Assembly (NCBI GenBank): GCA_030180135.1
Contig: CM058230.1
Span: 14,013,082 to 14,077,081, forward strand
Direction: 5' to 3'
DNA: 64,000 bases
From: Orychophragmus violaceus
Taxonomy: Eukaryota > Streptophyta > Magnoliopsida > Brassicales > Brassicaceae
In this document: piece by piece, positions 22,370 to 34,775 of the stretch
Layout of the letters: each line of letters opens with the position of its first letter
Position numbering within the stretch: the stretch's first letter is position 1
Translations under genes and position numbers: made by a program
The notes under the pieces: model-generated
The model's input: the letters and a program-made list of their open reading frames with translations, nothing else
Told to the model about the DNA's origin: nothing
Database searches by the model: none

Positions 22370-23878
22370 ATGGTGGATCACAAACCGGAACATGGTCATG
22401 TCGGTTCATCCGTAGGGGAATCATCCGGGGTTCGGCGCTCAATCAGGCATCACGCTACTCGTCCTTGTTCTTCGGCCACAACGGATGCATCAATCAAGGA
22501 CGAATTCGAAGATGCCCGAGTTAGCCGGGAAGAATTCCTTCGTCATTGGGAATATCCTCTATATGTGCCAAAGAAGAAGCGTCCGAGGAGAAAAAGGTGA
22601 TCCCTGATCCTGTTGGTTCGACGTTGTCGTCGGCGGAGTCAATTGTGACGCTCCGGTTACATCACTTTTTGATTGAACGTGTTATCGGTGCCAGTCAAAT
22701 GGAAGTGGCTCGTAAGGCGGCGAGACCCGACGAGAAGGCGGACATTGATGATGAGCGTCTGGACGATATCTTTGTTGAAGACCTTGGTTAAATATCTCCG
22801 TGGCTTGCGGAAGGAGTTGATATTCCAGAGTTCGACTTCCATGGCTTTGATGACTGGATTGGTCAAGGCTCCATAGTGGGTGAAAGAACTTCAAGAACTC
22901 ATGCCAATGCTGATATTGGCGGTGCGGGGACGAACGTTTTGCAAGTCCCTATGTCGGATTCGCCGGATCAGGCCGTCGCTTCCGAGTCTAATCGAAGACC
23001 TGCGAAGAGACATGAGAAAGATTTTGAGGTGCCGATACCTGAAATCCCGGCATGGTCTTGTGATGGCTATGGGTCTATGTACACTAACGCTGATATGATT
23101 GCTAGATTTTGCGCGGACGTCCGCCATCCGGGTGATCTCCCTATCCGGTGCGAAGACATGATTTGCGGTGAATCATTCGCTGCTGCCGGACAAGATATGC
23201 TGAGTGTTAGCTTCTTTACTCTGCCGTGAAGCATGCGGTTTTGTCCCATCACTTTTCTAACTTGTCTAAGTTTGTTTCTAGGCGTGGGGTTCGGTTAATC
23301 ATCATGCTGTTGAGGCTGATACGAGGCTTCGTGGAATTCGGGATCGCTTCGCGAGGCTTTCTATCGATAATGTGCGCTTGGCGGATTCAGTTGCGGCCAT
23401 GAGAGCTTCTATGGAAGAAGGAAATAGCAAATTCGAGACAGCGAGGTTTTCCCTTGATGCTGCGAGGATTGCGGCCCTAACCGATGTTGAGGCCTTAAGA
23501 ACCCGACTTGCAGAGAGAGAAGTTTCCCGTGAGGTATCCCTTTGGATCGCGGCCGAGAAAGGGAAAAAGGGAATGTTGAAGAAAATCGCATCTCGATTCT
23601 CCAAACTTAGAAAGATTTTCTCGAAATTGCCCTCGGCTATAGAACGGCAAAGCCGGTTCGTTGCGGTAAGACGTAATATGGATTTGATCACCGATTTGAG
23701 ATCTGGGCATCCTCCGGCGTTTGAATCCGAAGAGGCTGATCTAACGTCGAGAGCTCACCCGGGAGAGGGAGACGTCTTCGAGTATACCCAGCTGATTGCT
23801 GAAGCTAGCGACTGTGTTGACCTATCTTCGTTTCATGGTGAGGATGCCAACTCGTCTCGAGGAGACTCTTTGTTTTAG
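22370..23878 (+). CDS. Antisense accessory ORF of the Tat-like element
   Basis: This coding region runs opposite to gag-pro. It begins MVDHKPEHGH (22370) and continues through blocks containing EIPAWSCDGYGSMYTNADMI and RLADSVAAMRASMEE. It ends with an acidic tail at 23878. A probable intron ends at TTTCTAG (about 23281), before GCGTGGGGTTCGG. One or two frame changes near 22600 and 22790 may be introns or mutations. The C-terminal third is a long coiled coil. The layout resembles plant gypsy-associated proteins annotated 'putative gypsy type transposon'; I cannot name a function. Tat elements are known to carry extra ORFs in antisense. Confidence 0.5.
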
Positions 23879-25380
23879 GAGCATGGATATGACTTGTGGT
23901 TCAATGGTATTTTTAAAGCGGTTGGTCGTTGTAATAGCATGTGTTCGAATGTTTTAACGCCTTTATCCTTCCCTTGTAGAAGATTGCTTAATGTATGATA
24001 TTTGACTTGGTTTCCCTTTTTGAGATTCGTTTCGCAGACTGCATTGTCTTGATTGAAAGTTCAAATTGGTCAAATTTGAGATTTCCGAATCAATGCAGCT
24101 TGGATCCGAATGGACTCAGCTCGGAACTAGTTCAGTTCGGACCGGTGTGCTTAGGGGGTGTTATTCTGGATTTCCTGGTGATTAGACCAGTGTGCTCGGA
24201 GGCATCTTACTAGGTTTTGAACCCGAGAGATAACAACGCATTTTTCTTTTGCGGATTAGTAATGTACAGACCAATGTGTTCGGAAACGTTCTTATTGGAT
24301 TTTTGAGAGTTTCACGGTTGATTTTGGTACTAATGCGGGATTTACCGTCTTACATTCCCAAATCGGCCGTGTACTTGATAATGACGTCGTCGAGACCAGT
24401 GTGTCGTACTTTACTGGGTTTAGATTTTCGATCTCGATTTTCTGCGAGATTTTCGCCTCGCATCTTTCGTTTTTCGAAAATAAGTCGGTATCCGCAGGAC
24501 CACCTTTCAAAGATACCGAACCAAGATATACTTGGCTAAAACGTTATTTCACCAGCGTGCTGAGTAGAGTCATGTTGGGTTTCTTTTTGGGGGGTTTATT
24601 ATCGTCTCCAGTACTAGTGCGGCGGATTTGAAGACCTGTCAACAACCCGTATTCGGGATTTTATGTCAACTTCTCGACTTATGTTCCCTTTGCCGATAAT
24701 AAACATACCTTAGCGGTATTTTATAGAATTTTTATAGCGCACTTGTATCCGTTTTTTGGATGTATAGTGCCTTAGTCCGCATGGGATGTGTCGGCTAATA
24801 TCCGTGTAGGATGTATGGGTTTGTCCACTGCGGCCGTCAGTGGACAAAGTAAGTAGTTCCTAACAACTATGTAATAATCTAGCAGGCTAGTTCTACATTC
24901 CGAAACTTGTGTTCTAACTTTGATAAATGGTATGAAAGTAGAGAGGGGAATTCATTTTATTACCTAGCGATTTAACAAGTTTGGTTGGAAAGTTGAATTT
25001 TTGCGGTCTTCCTTATTTTGCGGAATGCGGCTAACTTTGGGAAAGGTTCAGCTCGGATTTTTGGGGTGTGCTCCTATGATTCGAGGATTTCTGAGATGGT
25101 TGAGTTTCAGATCCGCACTGTTTCAGCTCAGATTTCCGAGCTGGTTGGGCTCAGATCCGAGCTGGCTGATCTCAGATCCGAGCTGGCCGAGCTCAGATCC
25201 AAGCTGTTTCAGCTCGGATTTCCGAGGTAATCTTTGTCCGAGCTGGTATAGCTTAATTAGTCTGAGTTCTTCGTGGTTCTCAGAGATTAGCTTTTTCGAG
25301 TTTTGAGAATTGTTTCAAAAATTTGCGAGACCCGATGCGGAAGTATAGATATATACAGACCCACTCCCCCTTTTTTTGAG
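23879..25380. other. Non-coding 3' region of the Tat-like element with AGCTCGGA repeats
   Basis: No polyprotein sequence is readable. At 25040-25250 a degenerate tandem repeat of about 20-25 bp is built on AGATCCGAGCTGG and CAGCTCGGATTTCCGAG. The same words occur in the LTRs. Short ORFs here are shadows. Confidence 0.6.
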
Positions 25381-25489
25381 AGGGGGGACAGCTGAACCAA
25401 TCAAAAAGATTGGCTGCCTACGTACCCCTTACGGGGATCAAGCCGTCCCGTAGTTCAAAATGTTCCGTTTTTTTTAAGCGTCTTCAGTA

Positions 25490-25790
25490 TCGGAACCTTC
25501 TCAAGTGCATTACGTTCCATCCGACTTTGGTGCTGTCCATGGTGTCGAGCTCGTATATCTCAGGACGGATCACTCTCGTAATCATGTAGGGTCCTTCCCA
25601 GTTTGCTTCGGATTTCCGAAGTGTCGAGCTTTGCTAGATTCTTCTTAGGACGAGGTCTCCTACAGAGAAGCGTTGGTCGCGATTGCCGGTTTGGCGAGAT
25701 GGGCAGTTTCTTTTCGTTGCATTCGGCCGATGTCCTGATTCCCCATTCTGTCGTTCTTGACTTCCCCAGATTGTGCTAACTCCAAAGGGG
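25490..25790 (-). pseudogene. C-terminal tail of the Gypsy polyprotein
   Basis: Read on the minus strand: RFSVGDLVLRRI, a frame slip, then NWEGPYMITRVIRPEIYEL and WNVMHLRRFRY with a stop. This is the conserved end of plant Gypsy polyproteins after the integrase core. Upstream it degenerates and joins the protease region near 25755. That places the deletion of RT, RNase H and integrase between the two. Confidence 0.8.
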
Positions 25791-25819
25791 GTTGAGAACT
25801 TGACGCATAGGTGATAAGT

Positions 25820-26500
25820 TTACGGGACCGCCCTCATGGAGTTTATCCATGGAATTCCGAGAATCGCTCCGTAGATTGTTGGGCGATCTACAACCGTAAA
25901 TTCAATGACTTTGAAGGTTCCTCCGGCGATTATAGGCAGCTCGATTTTTCCGAAGGTGGTTATGGAGTCTCCAGCGAATCGTGTTAAGGACATCTGGGAA
26001 GGTGTTACTTCGTTCAAGTTTACTCCCATCTTCTTTAGAGTCTCGCAGAAGAATAGGTCCACAGAACTTCCAGTGTCGATAAGTATGTTTGGTACACAAC
26101 GATTCCAGATGATTAGCTCCACGACTAGCGGTTGTTTACCCGGGTGGCTGGTTTCTGAACTAGGCATATCCTCGAATGTTATCGTAGGATCTGGGTAGCG
26201 TATTGATGCTCGCTCTTTGATGCTTCTTCTCGGGATAGCTGCGTTATGCGACCATCGAGGATATGGGTCAAGAGGAAATCTTTGTCTTGGGCGGTATTGT
26301 GGCCTTTCCACAATCATGTTTATCCTTTGTTTGCTGACTACTTTAGGATCTTCGTCGTTCCCTTTTCTCCGCTTGTTGTTGCATGTTGCGATTTGTCCTT
26401 CCTGGTGGCTTCGTTCTTGATCCATTTTGTTTGGATCGTTGCTTTTGTTCGGCTTACTCGACTGATTTTCGGTCTTTCCATCGTCGAGGTCCTTCAGAGT
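25820..26500 (-). pseudogene. Retropepsin (protease) region of the Tat-like element
   Basis: About 200 aa on the minus strand contain the aspartic protease signature IDTGSSVDLFF and the downstream ILGIPWINSMRAVP block. The frame closes at a stop after AVP, where intact relatives continue towards RT. Upstream it is separated from gag by a frame break near 26520. Confidence 0.85.
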
Positions 26501-26523
26501 TATTGTATACCCTAGTTCTCCGG

Positions 26524-28138
26524 CTACGAGTTTTTGATTCCTAGTCTGCGACAGTCGGCAGTGTTATGTCCGTAGGACTGGTGGTGGTCGTAGAAAGCTT
26601 TCTCGTCGTAGGAGCTAGGATTCCTCGTCCAAGTGTTCCACAAGCTTTTCCTTTGTTCTGTTGGCTTGTCTTCTTGCTGGTCTGATCCGATCTGGAAGTT
26701 ATGCGACCCGGTCGTCCTTTCGTGTCGTGAAGTGCTCCTTGTGACTCGCCTCTCGCCACTCGCGCTTGTCGACATACGGGTTTCCTTACTTGCATGTTTT
26801 TTCGATTTGTGCTTTTCGGACAAGACCTTCATCTCCTCTTCATCCACGATGAAATTGATTGCTCTGTGTAAGGCGTCTGCCATTGTTTTTGGTCGGTTCA
26901 GAGAGATTTCTTTCCTGAAATCCGACTCGTACCAGAGTGCTATCTTTAATGCATCGATACCCACTTTGTCGCTCAAATTCTCAATGCGGCTGGCGACTCT
27001 TTTGAATCGCTCGATGAATTTCCTTAGGCTTTCGGTTTCGCCTTGACTCAAAGCCCACAGGTCGACGTCGGAAGTCTCCCTGTCCATGAAGATGGAGTAC
27101 TTCTTCATAAATTCCTCCGATAGCTGTTGGAAATTTCCAATGGAGTCGCGCTCTAGCCTTGAAAACCACTCCAGGGCTGCTCCTTTTAGATGTTCCACGA
27201 ACAGAAGGCGGAAGCCAGCATCTCTCTCCCTGCAGTTGAGATTTTTTCTTCCCATCGCGATGCGGAAGGCCATCATATGAGCCTTCATATTAGTTGTTCC
27301 ATCGTAGAATGGGATTTTGAGCTTGCCCGGATTGGAAATCCGAGTCCCGGTTATTCGAGTTTTGAATGGTGTTTTATCGTCTCTTCCAAGACACGATCTA
27401 TCTCCGGAGTGGCGCTGGTTGCTCGGTGAACATTCGATTGCACAATTTTGATTTGTGCTGTTGTCTGAGCCAGCGCGTCCCTGAGTTCGTCGAGTTTGCT
27501 CCTTCTGGTGCTTCTCTGCCGTTGAGTTGGCCTGTTTTGACGAGTTTGTTCTACGTCCTCTTAATCCGAGAATTGGTCGTCGCTTTGATGTAGGACGTAT
27601 CGATCTGCGTCGATTCTCTCTTCGTCATCGGAAGGTGACGCGGTTATGTCCTCAGGCAGGATCGAGCCTTCGTTCTCGCAATCCTCTGTGTTGTCTGTTA
27701 CCGTGGATTTTCGTCTTCGCATTATTGGAGGAGGATCCGTAGCGTCGAGTCTTGTTGCCGGCGGAGTTCGTTCTCCTGTAGTTTGCTCGCGATGTTGCGA
27801 CGAATTCCTTGTCGGCTCTCCGGATCCGAGAAGTCTAGGCGTCTTTGTTCAGTCGGGACGAAGTTCACCGTTCGGGTGGTCCGAGTGCGGTTTTCGGTTT
27901 TCAGTCTTTCGATCTGTTCAGTGAGGGTGCTGTTCGCCTTTTCTTGTTCTTCCGCCATTTCTCTCAGTGCAGCTACCATCTCTTTCAACTCGGCGAGAGT
28001 TGCATTGATTGTCGTGTCTGATGTGGTCGTGTTTGTGACGTTTCCACTTGCCGAAGTGTTACCAGCGGTAACGTTGGGCGTGTTGTCATCGATCGGTAAT
28101 TGCCGATTTATCTCGTCTTCGTTTCCGATGGTGGCCAT
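26524..28138 (-). pseudogene. gag region of the Tat-like element
   Basis: The start at 28138 (MATIGNEDE) opens an N-terminal segment to 27722. After frame breaks the Retrotrans_gag core continues at 27288-26524 (GAALEWFSRLERDSI, KKYSIFMDRE, DALHRAINF). Near the end is a degenerate zinc-knuckle-like string YDHHQSYGHNTADC, whose first Cys is Tyr. Gag proteins assemble the virus-like particle; this copy looks broken in at least two places. Confidence 0.82.
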
Positions 28139-28195
28139 CTCTTCGGGTCTGTTAACCGGTGGTTTTTAAGTGTCAAAAGTTTCTTATTCCTCACA

Positions 28196-28205
28196 GACGG
28201 CGCCA
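28196..28205 (-). other. Primer-binding site of the Tat-like element
   Basis: On the minus strand TGGCGCCGTC lies 3 nt inside the 5' LTR (28209). TGGCGCCGT is the start of the PBS usual for Tat/Athila elements. Confidence 0.75.
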
Positions 28206-28208
28206 AAC

Positions 28209-29273
28209 TGTGAGAGTCGAAACTCACACGGTCAAAACTTGTAGAGCAAAACTTTTAGGGAACAGAAAATTTCAGGAAACAACCACTAAACTAGCAAACC
28301 CGGAGGATGTTTTATTGATTAGAAGTTGAAAAGAGTACAAAGATCGAAAAGAGAGTAAAGGAATCGGAAAGAAAGTACAAAAGAACTCTGAAAACGGCTA
28401 AGAGAAACTGCTAAGTTCTTAAGTCTAAGTCTAGGGTTTTTCGCTCTGCCTTTCCCGTCTGGCCTCTCCTTCATTTTATAGCTTCGGTTCGTCGGCTTTT
28501 GAGAATATTTCCGTAGGATTTCCAGAAATCTTCCTGTTCTTATCTTTTTTCCTTTTCTCGCTAAAATGTACATTTCTATCTCGAATTTTCCTTTTTCCAA
28601 TCTCTTTCTTTTCTTCATCTTTCCGCGGCTTGATTCGTTTTCCGGATGGGCCGAGATTTGGACGTTCCGAGTCCGTTAACGTATCAACTCACTTATTTGG
28701 TTTAGAGTTTATCGTATGCTTGGGCCCAAGTTCCCATTTCTCTCAATCTCGATCCATCAGCATAAATCATCGGTCCATGAGGGCATGGGTTGATGTTTCC
28801 GAAGGTGGGTTGGGACAAGTTATGCGCATCGGCAAATGTTTGGTTGTCCGTTCGGAAAGTTCAGCTCGGAAAACCAGAAATGGTTTAGCTCGGAAATCCG
28901 AGATAGTTCAGCTCAAAGGTTCAACTCAGGATTTCCGGAAGGACAACTCATGATCAAGATCGAGACGGGGATGGGTTTAGATCCGAGCTGGTTCAGCTCG
29001 GTTTTCTAGGCTGGTCCAGCTCGTCCTTTGCTTTGTTTGGATGTTCCGTCGATCCGTAGTTCCTGTTGGAAGATATGTTCGTCCGATTATGATGTCGTCT
29101 GTTTTGCCGAAACCATTTCTCCGATAAATCATTTAGGTGACATTGTCGGCATTTCGTACAACTTTGTCATTTATACGAAATCTTGAACGTCTAATTCAAA
29201 CACTCGCTCGTGCCCGACTGCTTGATCCTCTCTTCGGCTATTGTTCTCGTCGAGGAGGTTTTTGACCTCAACA
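28209..29273 (-). repeat. 5' LTR of the nested Tat-like element
   Basis: 1,065 bp, partner of 20830-21895. It carries a minus-strand TATA-like CTATAAAATG at about 28472-28482. The adjacent CCCAC (29274-29278) is the right target duplication. Confidence 0.92.
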
Positions 29274-31036
29274 CCCACTTAGAATATAATAACGGGGTGG
29301 GTTAATTAGTCGGGTTAAGGGTAATGAATGGAAGTTAGTGAATGATGAGATGTCTGGGAGTTGGTAATCTTACTAACTCTAAACCGACAGATCGATGACT
29401 TATTAAGTATACTTAGGAAGGGATAAGTAAAAGAAGTGGTGTGATTGATGAGCAATCTACGGGATTAGTAATCCACTAATCCCAAGGTAGCGGATTGAAT
29501 GAGTAAAGGTTAAGGACATATTAAAAGATAAATAAACCTAAATAACTGTTTGTGTGGTGTTGTGATTATTGATTGTGTGATTGTGTATCTATTTCGGTGT
29601 TGGACCGAATAGACTGTTGATTGTGTGATTGTGTATTTACTTCGGTGTTGGGCCTAGTAGACTGTTGATTATGTGATTGTGTATCTACTTCGGTGTTGGG
29701 CCGAGTAGACTGTTGATTGCTTGCTTGAGTGTTTATCTACTTCGGTGTTGGGCCGATTAGACTGTACTGGTAGAGACTTACTCTGGTGCGGGACCGGGTA
29801 AGTCTGAGTAAGGTCGGGTGATGTGGAGTTTGGAGATATGATTTGCGGGATAGACGGGGGATTGAGATGGTAGTTCTGTTTTACCTTGTCGGTCTTGCGT
29901 GATAGAGTCCCAGTGAGTCTGCTTGTTTACATTGCTATTATTAGGACTCTATAGGGTGCATTAGATCCTGAAAGTATATAGATGGCGTTCCAGTACTTCC
30001 GACCCGAATGGATCCTTGGGTAGTTACCTGATCGGACACGGGCCTTCAGGTGGTGATTCTGTTTGTGGTGTTAGCCTACCGAGTGACGCCGGTAGGTGTG
30101 TGGTCTGGAGAATACGGGGTCGCGTCCTAGGGATGGACTGCATGGAAGCTTTGGTTATCTATGGGTAACCCGAGTCACCGCGTATCGATGGACAGAGAAC
30201 GGTATCTTAGTCGAGGACTACATGTTTCGTCTAGGATTCGTGGGAGGTTTTAGTTACCGTGGGGTAGCTGAGTGTTCCCGTGGAAGTTACCGAGTTCGCA
30301 TAGTAGGCCCAGATGGTGTGGAGTTGTGTTTAGATAAATCGAGTTTAGTCGAGAGCATGTGCCGCAGTGTTCTTGATTCCCTTGGTTACTTTTGTGTTGT
30401 TGTGTTGTTATTTGAATGCTTGGGTGTTGTGGAGCTCGTCACGTCTTGGTAGCACGTGACCAGCAATTTATACTTGATTGTTATTTTGGGTTTGGGCGAG
30501 ATTATTAGATTATTAGCAGCCTTTAGTTGGGAGCCGTCTCACTGGCTAATCTTAGATTACTCATTAGACTCTTTTGTGTGTTTTCAGGTTTGGCGTAGCT
30601 CGGTGGACGCGTAGGACACTCGGAGTAGTATCGGGTTGGCATTTGGATAGGGTTTGTAAGCATTTTGACTTTACTTTCGGTTGCGGATTTTGTTGGGTAC
30701 CCGCTAAATGATTTGTATTAGACTGTATATTGCCATGAATAAAGTTTATGATTTTAAAGTAATAAAAACGGAATAATTCCATGATATACGGTTTAGTCCG
30801 AACCTGAATACAACTCGTGAAAGCGGTAGGGTTGAAAATCTTTGTATCGTGAAAACGAGGTAAACGGAGTCAAAGGTGGTTTGGTTCGAGCCTTTGTCTC
30901 AAACCGGATTGTCTCTGGCTTTCGTATTGTGACAAACTCTTCTCGTATGACTGGTGGGGTTCGATCGGTCATGTTCTTGTTTGATTGTTGGCCGGTCAGC
31001 TCGCCGCTCAGCGGAATACGGGAAGGGGGCGTTACA
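29274..31036 (+). mobile_element. Gypsy 5' LTR, right part (outer element)
   Basis: This resumes the LTR interrupted by the Tat-like insertion and ends GGGCGTTACA. At about 29570-29770 a near 60-bp unit (ATCTACTTCGGTGTTGGGCCGA, GTAGACTGTTGATT) is repeated in tandem about four times. ORF 30096-30452 has no known domain and is probably chance. Confidence 0.75.
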
Positions 31037-31570
31037 AAAGGTGGTATCAGAGCATGGTTTGTCATGGGTTCGAAAATTCCGGTTTTCAACGTTTTCAATG
31101 TTTTATTTAGTCTAAATGTGTTGCAATGGAACCATTAGGAATCCGAGTCCCATCAAACCGGGGAAATGGGTATGTTAGAATCTTTATTAGGATTGTATTA
31201 ATCGTTTAATGTCTTGTTGCTGTCACACATCGAATTTGTCCTGGGAGGATCAGTGTGTGTGTGTGGTTTGAGACGACAGAAGAAGCAACCTCAGTATGGA
31301 CGATCGAGAGGTCGTTAGTTCCACTCCAGTTAGCGAAGGTGATATTACTAGCATACGTTCACGTATTCGCGGCCTATCCTGGAGCATGAGTGGACAGACA
31401 TGATGGTGGACTATTCGAGTTATCCAAGCCTTAGGAGTTTGAGGTCACTTAGCCGCAGACGCCTTCACATATGTTGTCCCTCACTACTATTTTGTTGGTG
31501 TCGATCTTACCAAGTCCGATCAGGCGACAGTTCCAGCATCTCAGCCGTCGCCACCGATGCAGTTTCATAT
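31037..31570 (+). mobile_element. PBS and truncated internal stub of the outer Gypsy element
   Basis: TGGTATCAGAGC (31042-31053) is the tRNA-iMet primer-binding site and follows the LTR end by 5 nt. About 500 bp of leader-like sequence follow, then similarity to element sequence is lost. No gag, pol or 3' LTR is present, so the element is a 5' fragment. Confidence 0.75.
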
Positions 31571-34407
31571 CATATAAATATCCTCTTAGATTTCTTACTA
31601 ATGTTTTACATATGAATTATGTAATGTCTTACAAATAGAAATCAACAAATGATACAAAAAATAAAAATATGTGTATATACATACATATAATGAAAATTTA
31701 AGTAATAGTAAAAGAAATTTTAAAAAACTTAAAAAAATCGTAATTTTGGTAGAGAGAACTAAACTTAAAAAACACGACTAAAAGTTCGGAACATGTAAAT
31801 CCCAAAAATACTAATCATATTACTAACTAGTAACTCCATGTCTCCCGCTTAACTCTCGAGGAACTTAAGATTTTAATTAATTAACTTGCATATGGTTTAG
31901 TAGAATATTTACAAGCACATATACAAAATGCGCCAACACTTTATTTCTCTCGAGGTCTCGCTAAAATTTCATGCTGCCATGAACGTGTCACGCTTCTCCG
32001 GCGTTCGTCTACCGCTAACGTCGCGAGAGGGCAGTTACTCCATCCCTAGCCTCCTTCTAGTCTAGTTCGTGAGATGCTTCACTGCAGATCTAGTCTTCTT
32101 CTCGCTCTCCCTCCTCATTTATCCAAAGGAGCTCCGTGTCAGGCAAGCATCAACAGTTCCTGGCAGATTTGATTTTCGGTATGTCCCTCCTTTCGTGTTT
32201 GTTATCCTGCTCGAGGAAGTGGGTCGAGCTTCGGTGGGGGCTGACATCAACTTCTTCGCAAAGGCTTCTTAGATCTTCCCGTTCCCGTCGTCTGTGGTGG
32301 CTACAACGTTGGTTGCAGGTTGTTGGAGGTTACTGAGGCGGCGTGGCGACAACTAGGGTGGCCCCGCCTCTGTTTTCTTTGGGGGTTTCAGGTTCCTCGA
32401 CGAAATTTTGTGGTTTTTTCTTCTCTCGAGCGAGGTACCTATGTTGGTGGAGATGATTTCTCGTATGCTCTTGTGCGGTGTTTCCAGATTTTCTCTGGGT
32501 TTGTGACAGGCTGCTCTTCAAGATGAGGATTTTGTGGCTTTAGGTTTTGGTATTGCGCTGAAAAGTTTACGATAGATCTCAATCTCTGGTTAGGTTTGTT
32601 GGAATCGGTTTAGCTACCCGAATTTGGTCTTTCTTAAACGTTTATCCCTATAGCCGGTGATTTGTGTTGTTGGTCTCGTTGACTTGGAAGCATTAAAGCT
32701 AGCGGCTAGTTTGTGGTTTGGTTTAGGCGTCTCGTTTCAGTAAGGTATCGTTTTTAGGTGTAAGAGGAGGTAGTAAGGTTTCGAGTGGTGATGCGTGATT
32801 TTTTTTTTAGCCGACATCGGAGAATGATCTTGGTAGATCGAACAACTGCTATTAAGTTTTATAAGTTAGTGTAATCTCATGTTAGAATCAGATCTAGGTG
32901 TGTTAGTAGCATTGATATGATGATGTGGATGACAGTTGGTTATATGGCCTCTATGGCACCGTTGAGAAATGGATCTCTTTCTAAGTTGTCGTATGAAACA
33001 ACTTCCTAAACTTTAGCTAGCGTGTTTTGTCTTTCTCGCGATCATTTTCTATCCGATTGTGATCTTAGTTGTTGGGGTTTAGGTTTTCAAGCTGGTTATC
33101 ACTATTTGACCCTACACTACCAAGCAAAATACTGATTGTTATTTACTATAGGACCAATATTTTAAATGTTGCAATTTGTTATTTTTTTTTTACTATAGAA
33201 CCAATATTTTAAATGTTGCAATTTGTTAATTCAAATTGTAATGCTGGATCGTTCATTATTTTTATTAATATTTACGCCCAAAAAGCTTGCGTGGTCGTTC
33301 TTTTTTATATGAAAATCTTCTAAACTATTCCTCCCATTTTTTAACTCACCTGTCAACTTAATCTAATATCTTTTTTTTGTCGTGGGATATAAAACTGAAT
33401 CGAAATTATCAAACCGAACCAAAGTTTTAATGAACCGAACCGAACTGGTTGGAAGAACAGAAACCGATCGGCAGTTTAAAAAAAAAAAACCGAATAACCG
33501 AAGTTCCAGGCCTATTTGAAACCATGGAGCCGTATTTCCTTGTCGTTTCTTAGTTTTGGTCGTCATATAAAGGTAACATTTGTCTATCATTATTGTAGAC
33601 TTGTAATTGTCTATCGATTTTGATTTTTTATAAAAATTTCAATCTTCCAATATATATATATATATATATGTAGCCTTGAGATATAAAATCTAACCGAACC
33701 AAAGTTTTAATGAACTGAACTGAACCGAATTGATTGGAAGAACAAAAACTGATCGGCAATTTTTTTTAAAAACCAAAAAAAAATCAAAAAATCGAATAAC
33801 CAAACCGAAGTCTTAGGTCTACTTTTTTCAAATAAGTTTCGAGAGGAAGGTTAGGCCTCGTTAGGCGACAGCTAGAACCTGCGTGTGCACAAAGGCCCGT
33901 TAGATGTTTGATAAAATATGGGCTTGATATAAGGAGGAAAGCCCACGAGGTGTTCGTAATTTTTTTTTCCGCAAATGCACTAGAAAAGCCCAGGGCAATT
34001 ACTTCTCTGTAAGCTTGTAAAATGTGGTTTGTTTGTAGGACATTCTCTTAGTGGCATGAAAGGACATAGTTTCACTTTCACCGAACCCCTCTGTCACATT
34101 GGGCACTTACATAATCTACCCTTGCCAGTTGGCAAGACTGTGAATATTACAAAGATAAGCATCTTGAATATTTTATGTTTATGAAGAACTTAATCAAAAA
34201 AGTTAATCAATCTTATAATATCCATTTTCATTATAACTCTCACTCTGTCACTTATACATAATTAACTGAGTTCATAATAAACGGAAGTAATAACTAATAA
34301 AGATAAATTGAGATGTTTTTTTTTTTTGCGAAAAATTGTGAAGTTTTATCTAAAAATGTGCACTGGAAAATCAAACGATATTTTATTATAAAAAGTTACG
34401 ACGATAA
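31571..34407. other. Intergenic region, mostly unassigned
   Basis: No gene is supported. 32000-33100 is G/T-rich and resembles decayed transcribed or retroposon sequence, but no domain can be read. A block of about 45 bp is duplicated in tandem at 33142-33230. A block of about 130 bp rich in AACCGAAC strings (33379-33510) recurs at 33680-33815. Confidence 0.45.
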
Positions 34408-34416
34408 TATCAATAA

Positions 34417-34775
34417 GAGAAAAGTCATAAAATGGCACAAAAAACATACCTTATCATAAATATAGCACCAAGAAAAATAATTCATATTTTTAGCATTATT
34501 TTAATCACAAAGACTTTTATAACATTATATAATTTAGGGTTTAGGATTAATTATTTAGGGTTTATTATTTAGAGTTTAGGGTTTAGTATTTAGGGTTTAG
34601 GGTTTATTATTCAAGGTTAGGGTTTAGTATTTAGGGTTTAGGGTTTAGTATTTAAAATTTAGGGTTAGAGCTAATTTAGTGACAAAACATGTTTTTGTGC
34701 TATTTTTATGATTTTTCTTCCTTGGTGCTATATTTTTGACAAGTCATGTTTTTGTGCTATTAATGCGATTTGCCC
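34417..34775. mobile_element. Mutator-like MITE with telomere-like core
   Basis: A perfect 9-bp direct repeat TATCAATAA flanks the element (34408-34416, 34776-34784), the size expected of Mutator-like elements. The two arms are long imperfect inverted repeats sharing words such as TAGCACCAAG and GGCACAAAAA or AGCACAAAAA. The core (34529-34680) holds a run of degenerate TTTAGGG, the plant telomere repeat. No coding sequence. It lies about 1 kb upstream of the MA3 gene. Confidence 0.9.

Larger units (their letters stand above)
20830..29273 (-). mobile_element. Non-autonomous Tat-like Gypsy element nested in an LTR
   Basis: Two LTRs (20830-21895 and 28209-29273) start TGTGAGAGTCGAAACTCACA and end CCTCAACA. 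A perfect 5-bp target duplication CCCAC flanks the whole (20825-20829, 29274-29278). Coding is on the minus strand: gag, retropepsin, then a jump straight to the C-terminal tail of the polyprotein, with RT, RNase H and integrase missing. A separate coding region on the + strand lies between the 3' LTR and the tail. Length is 8.44 kb. The PBS and the antisense ORF fit the Tat lineage. It needs proteins from another copy to move. Confidence 0.92.

Noticed and set aside
26633..28169. Several + strand ORFs of 75-137 codons
   Set aside because: They are antisense shadows of gag; no recognisable domain.
34529..34680. Telomere or chromosome end
   Set aside because: The TTTAGGG units are degenerate, short and enclosed in a MITE with a perfect target duplication.
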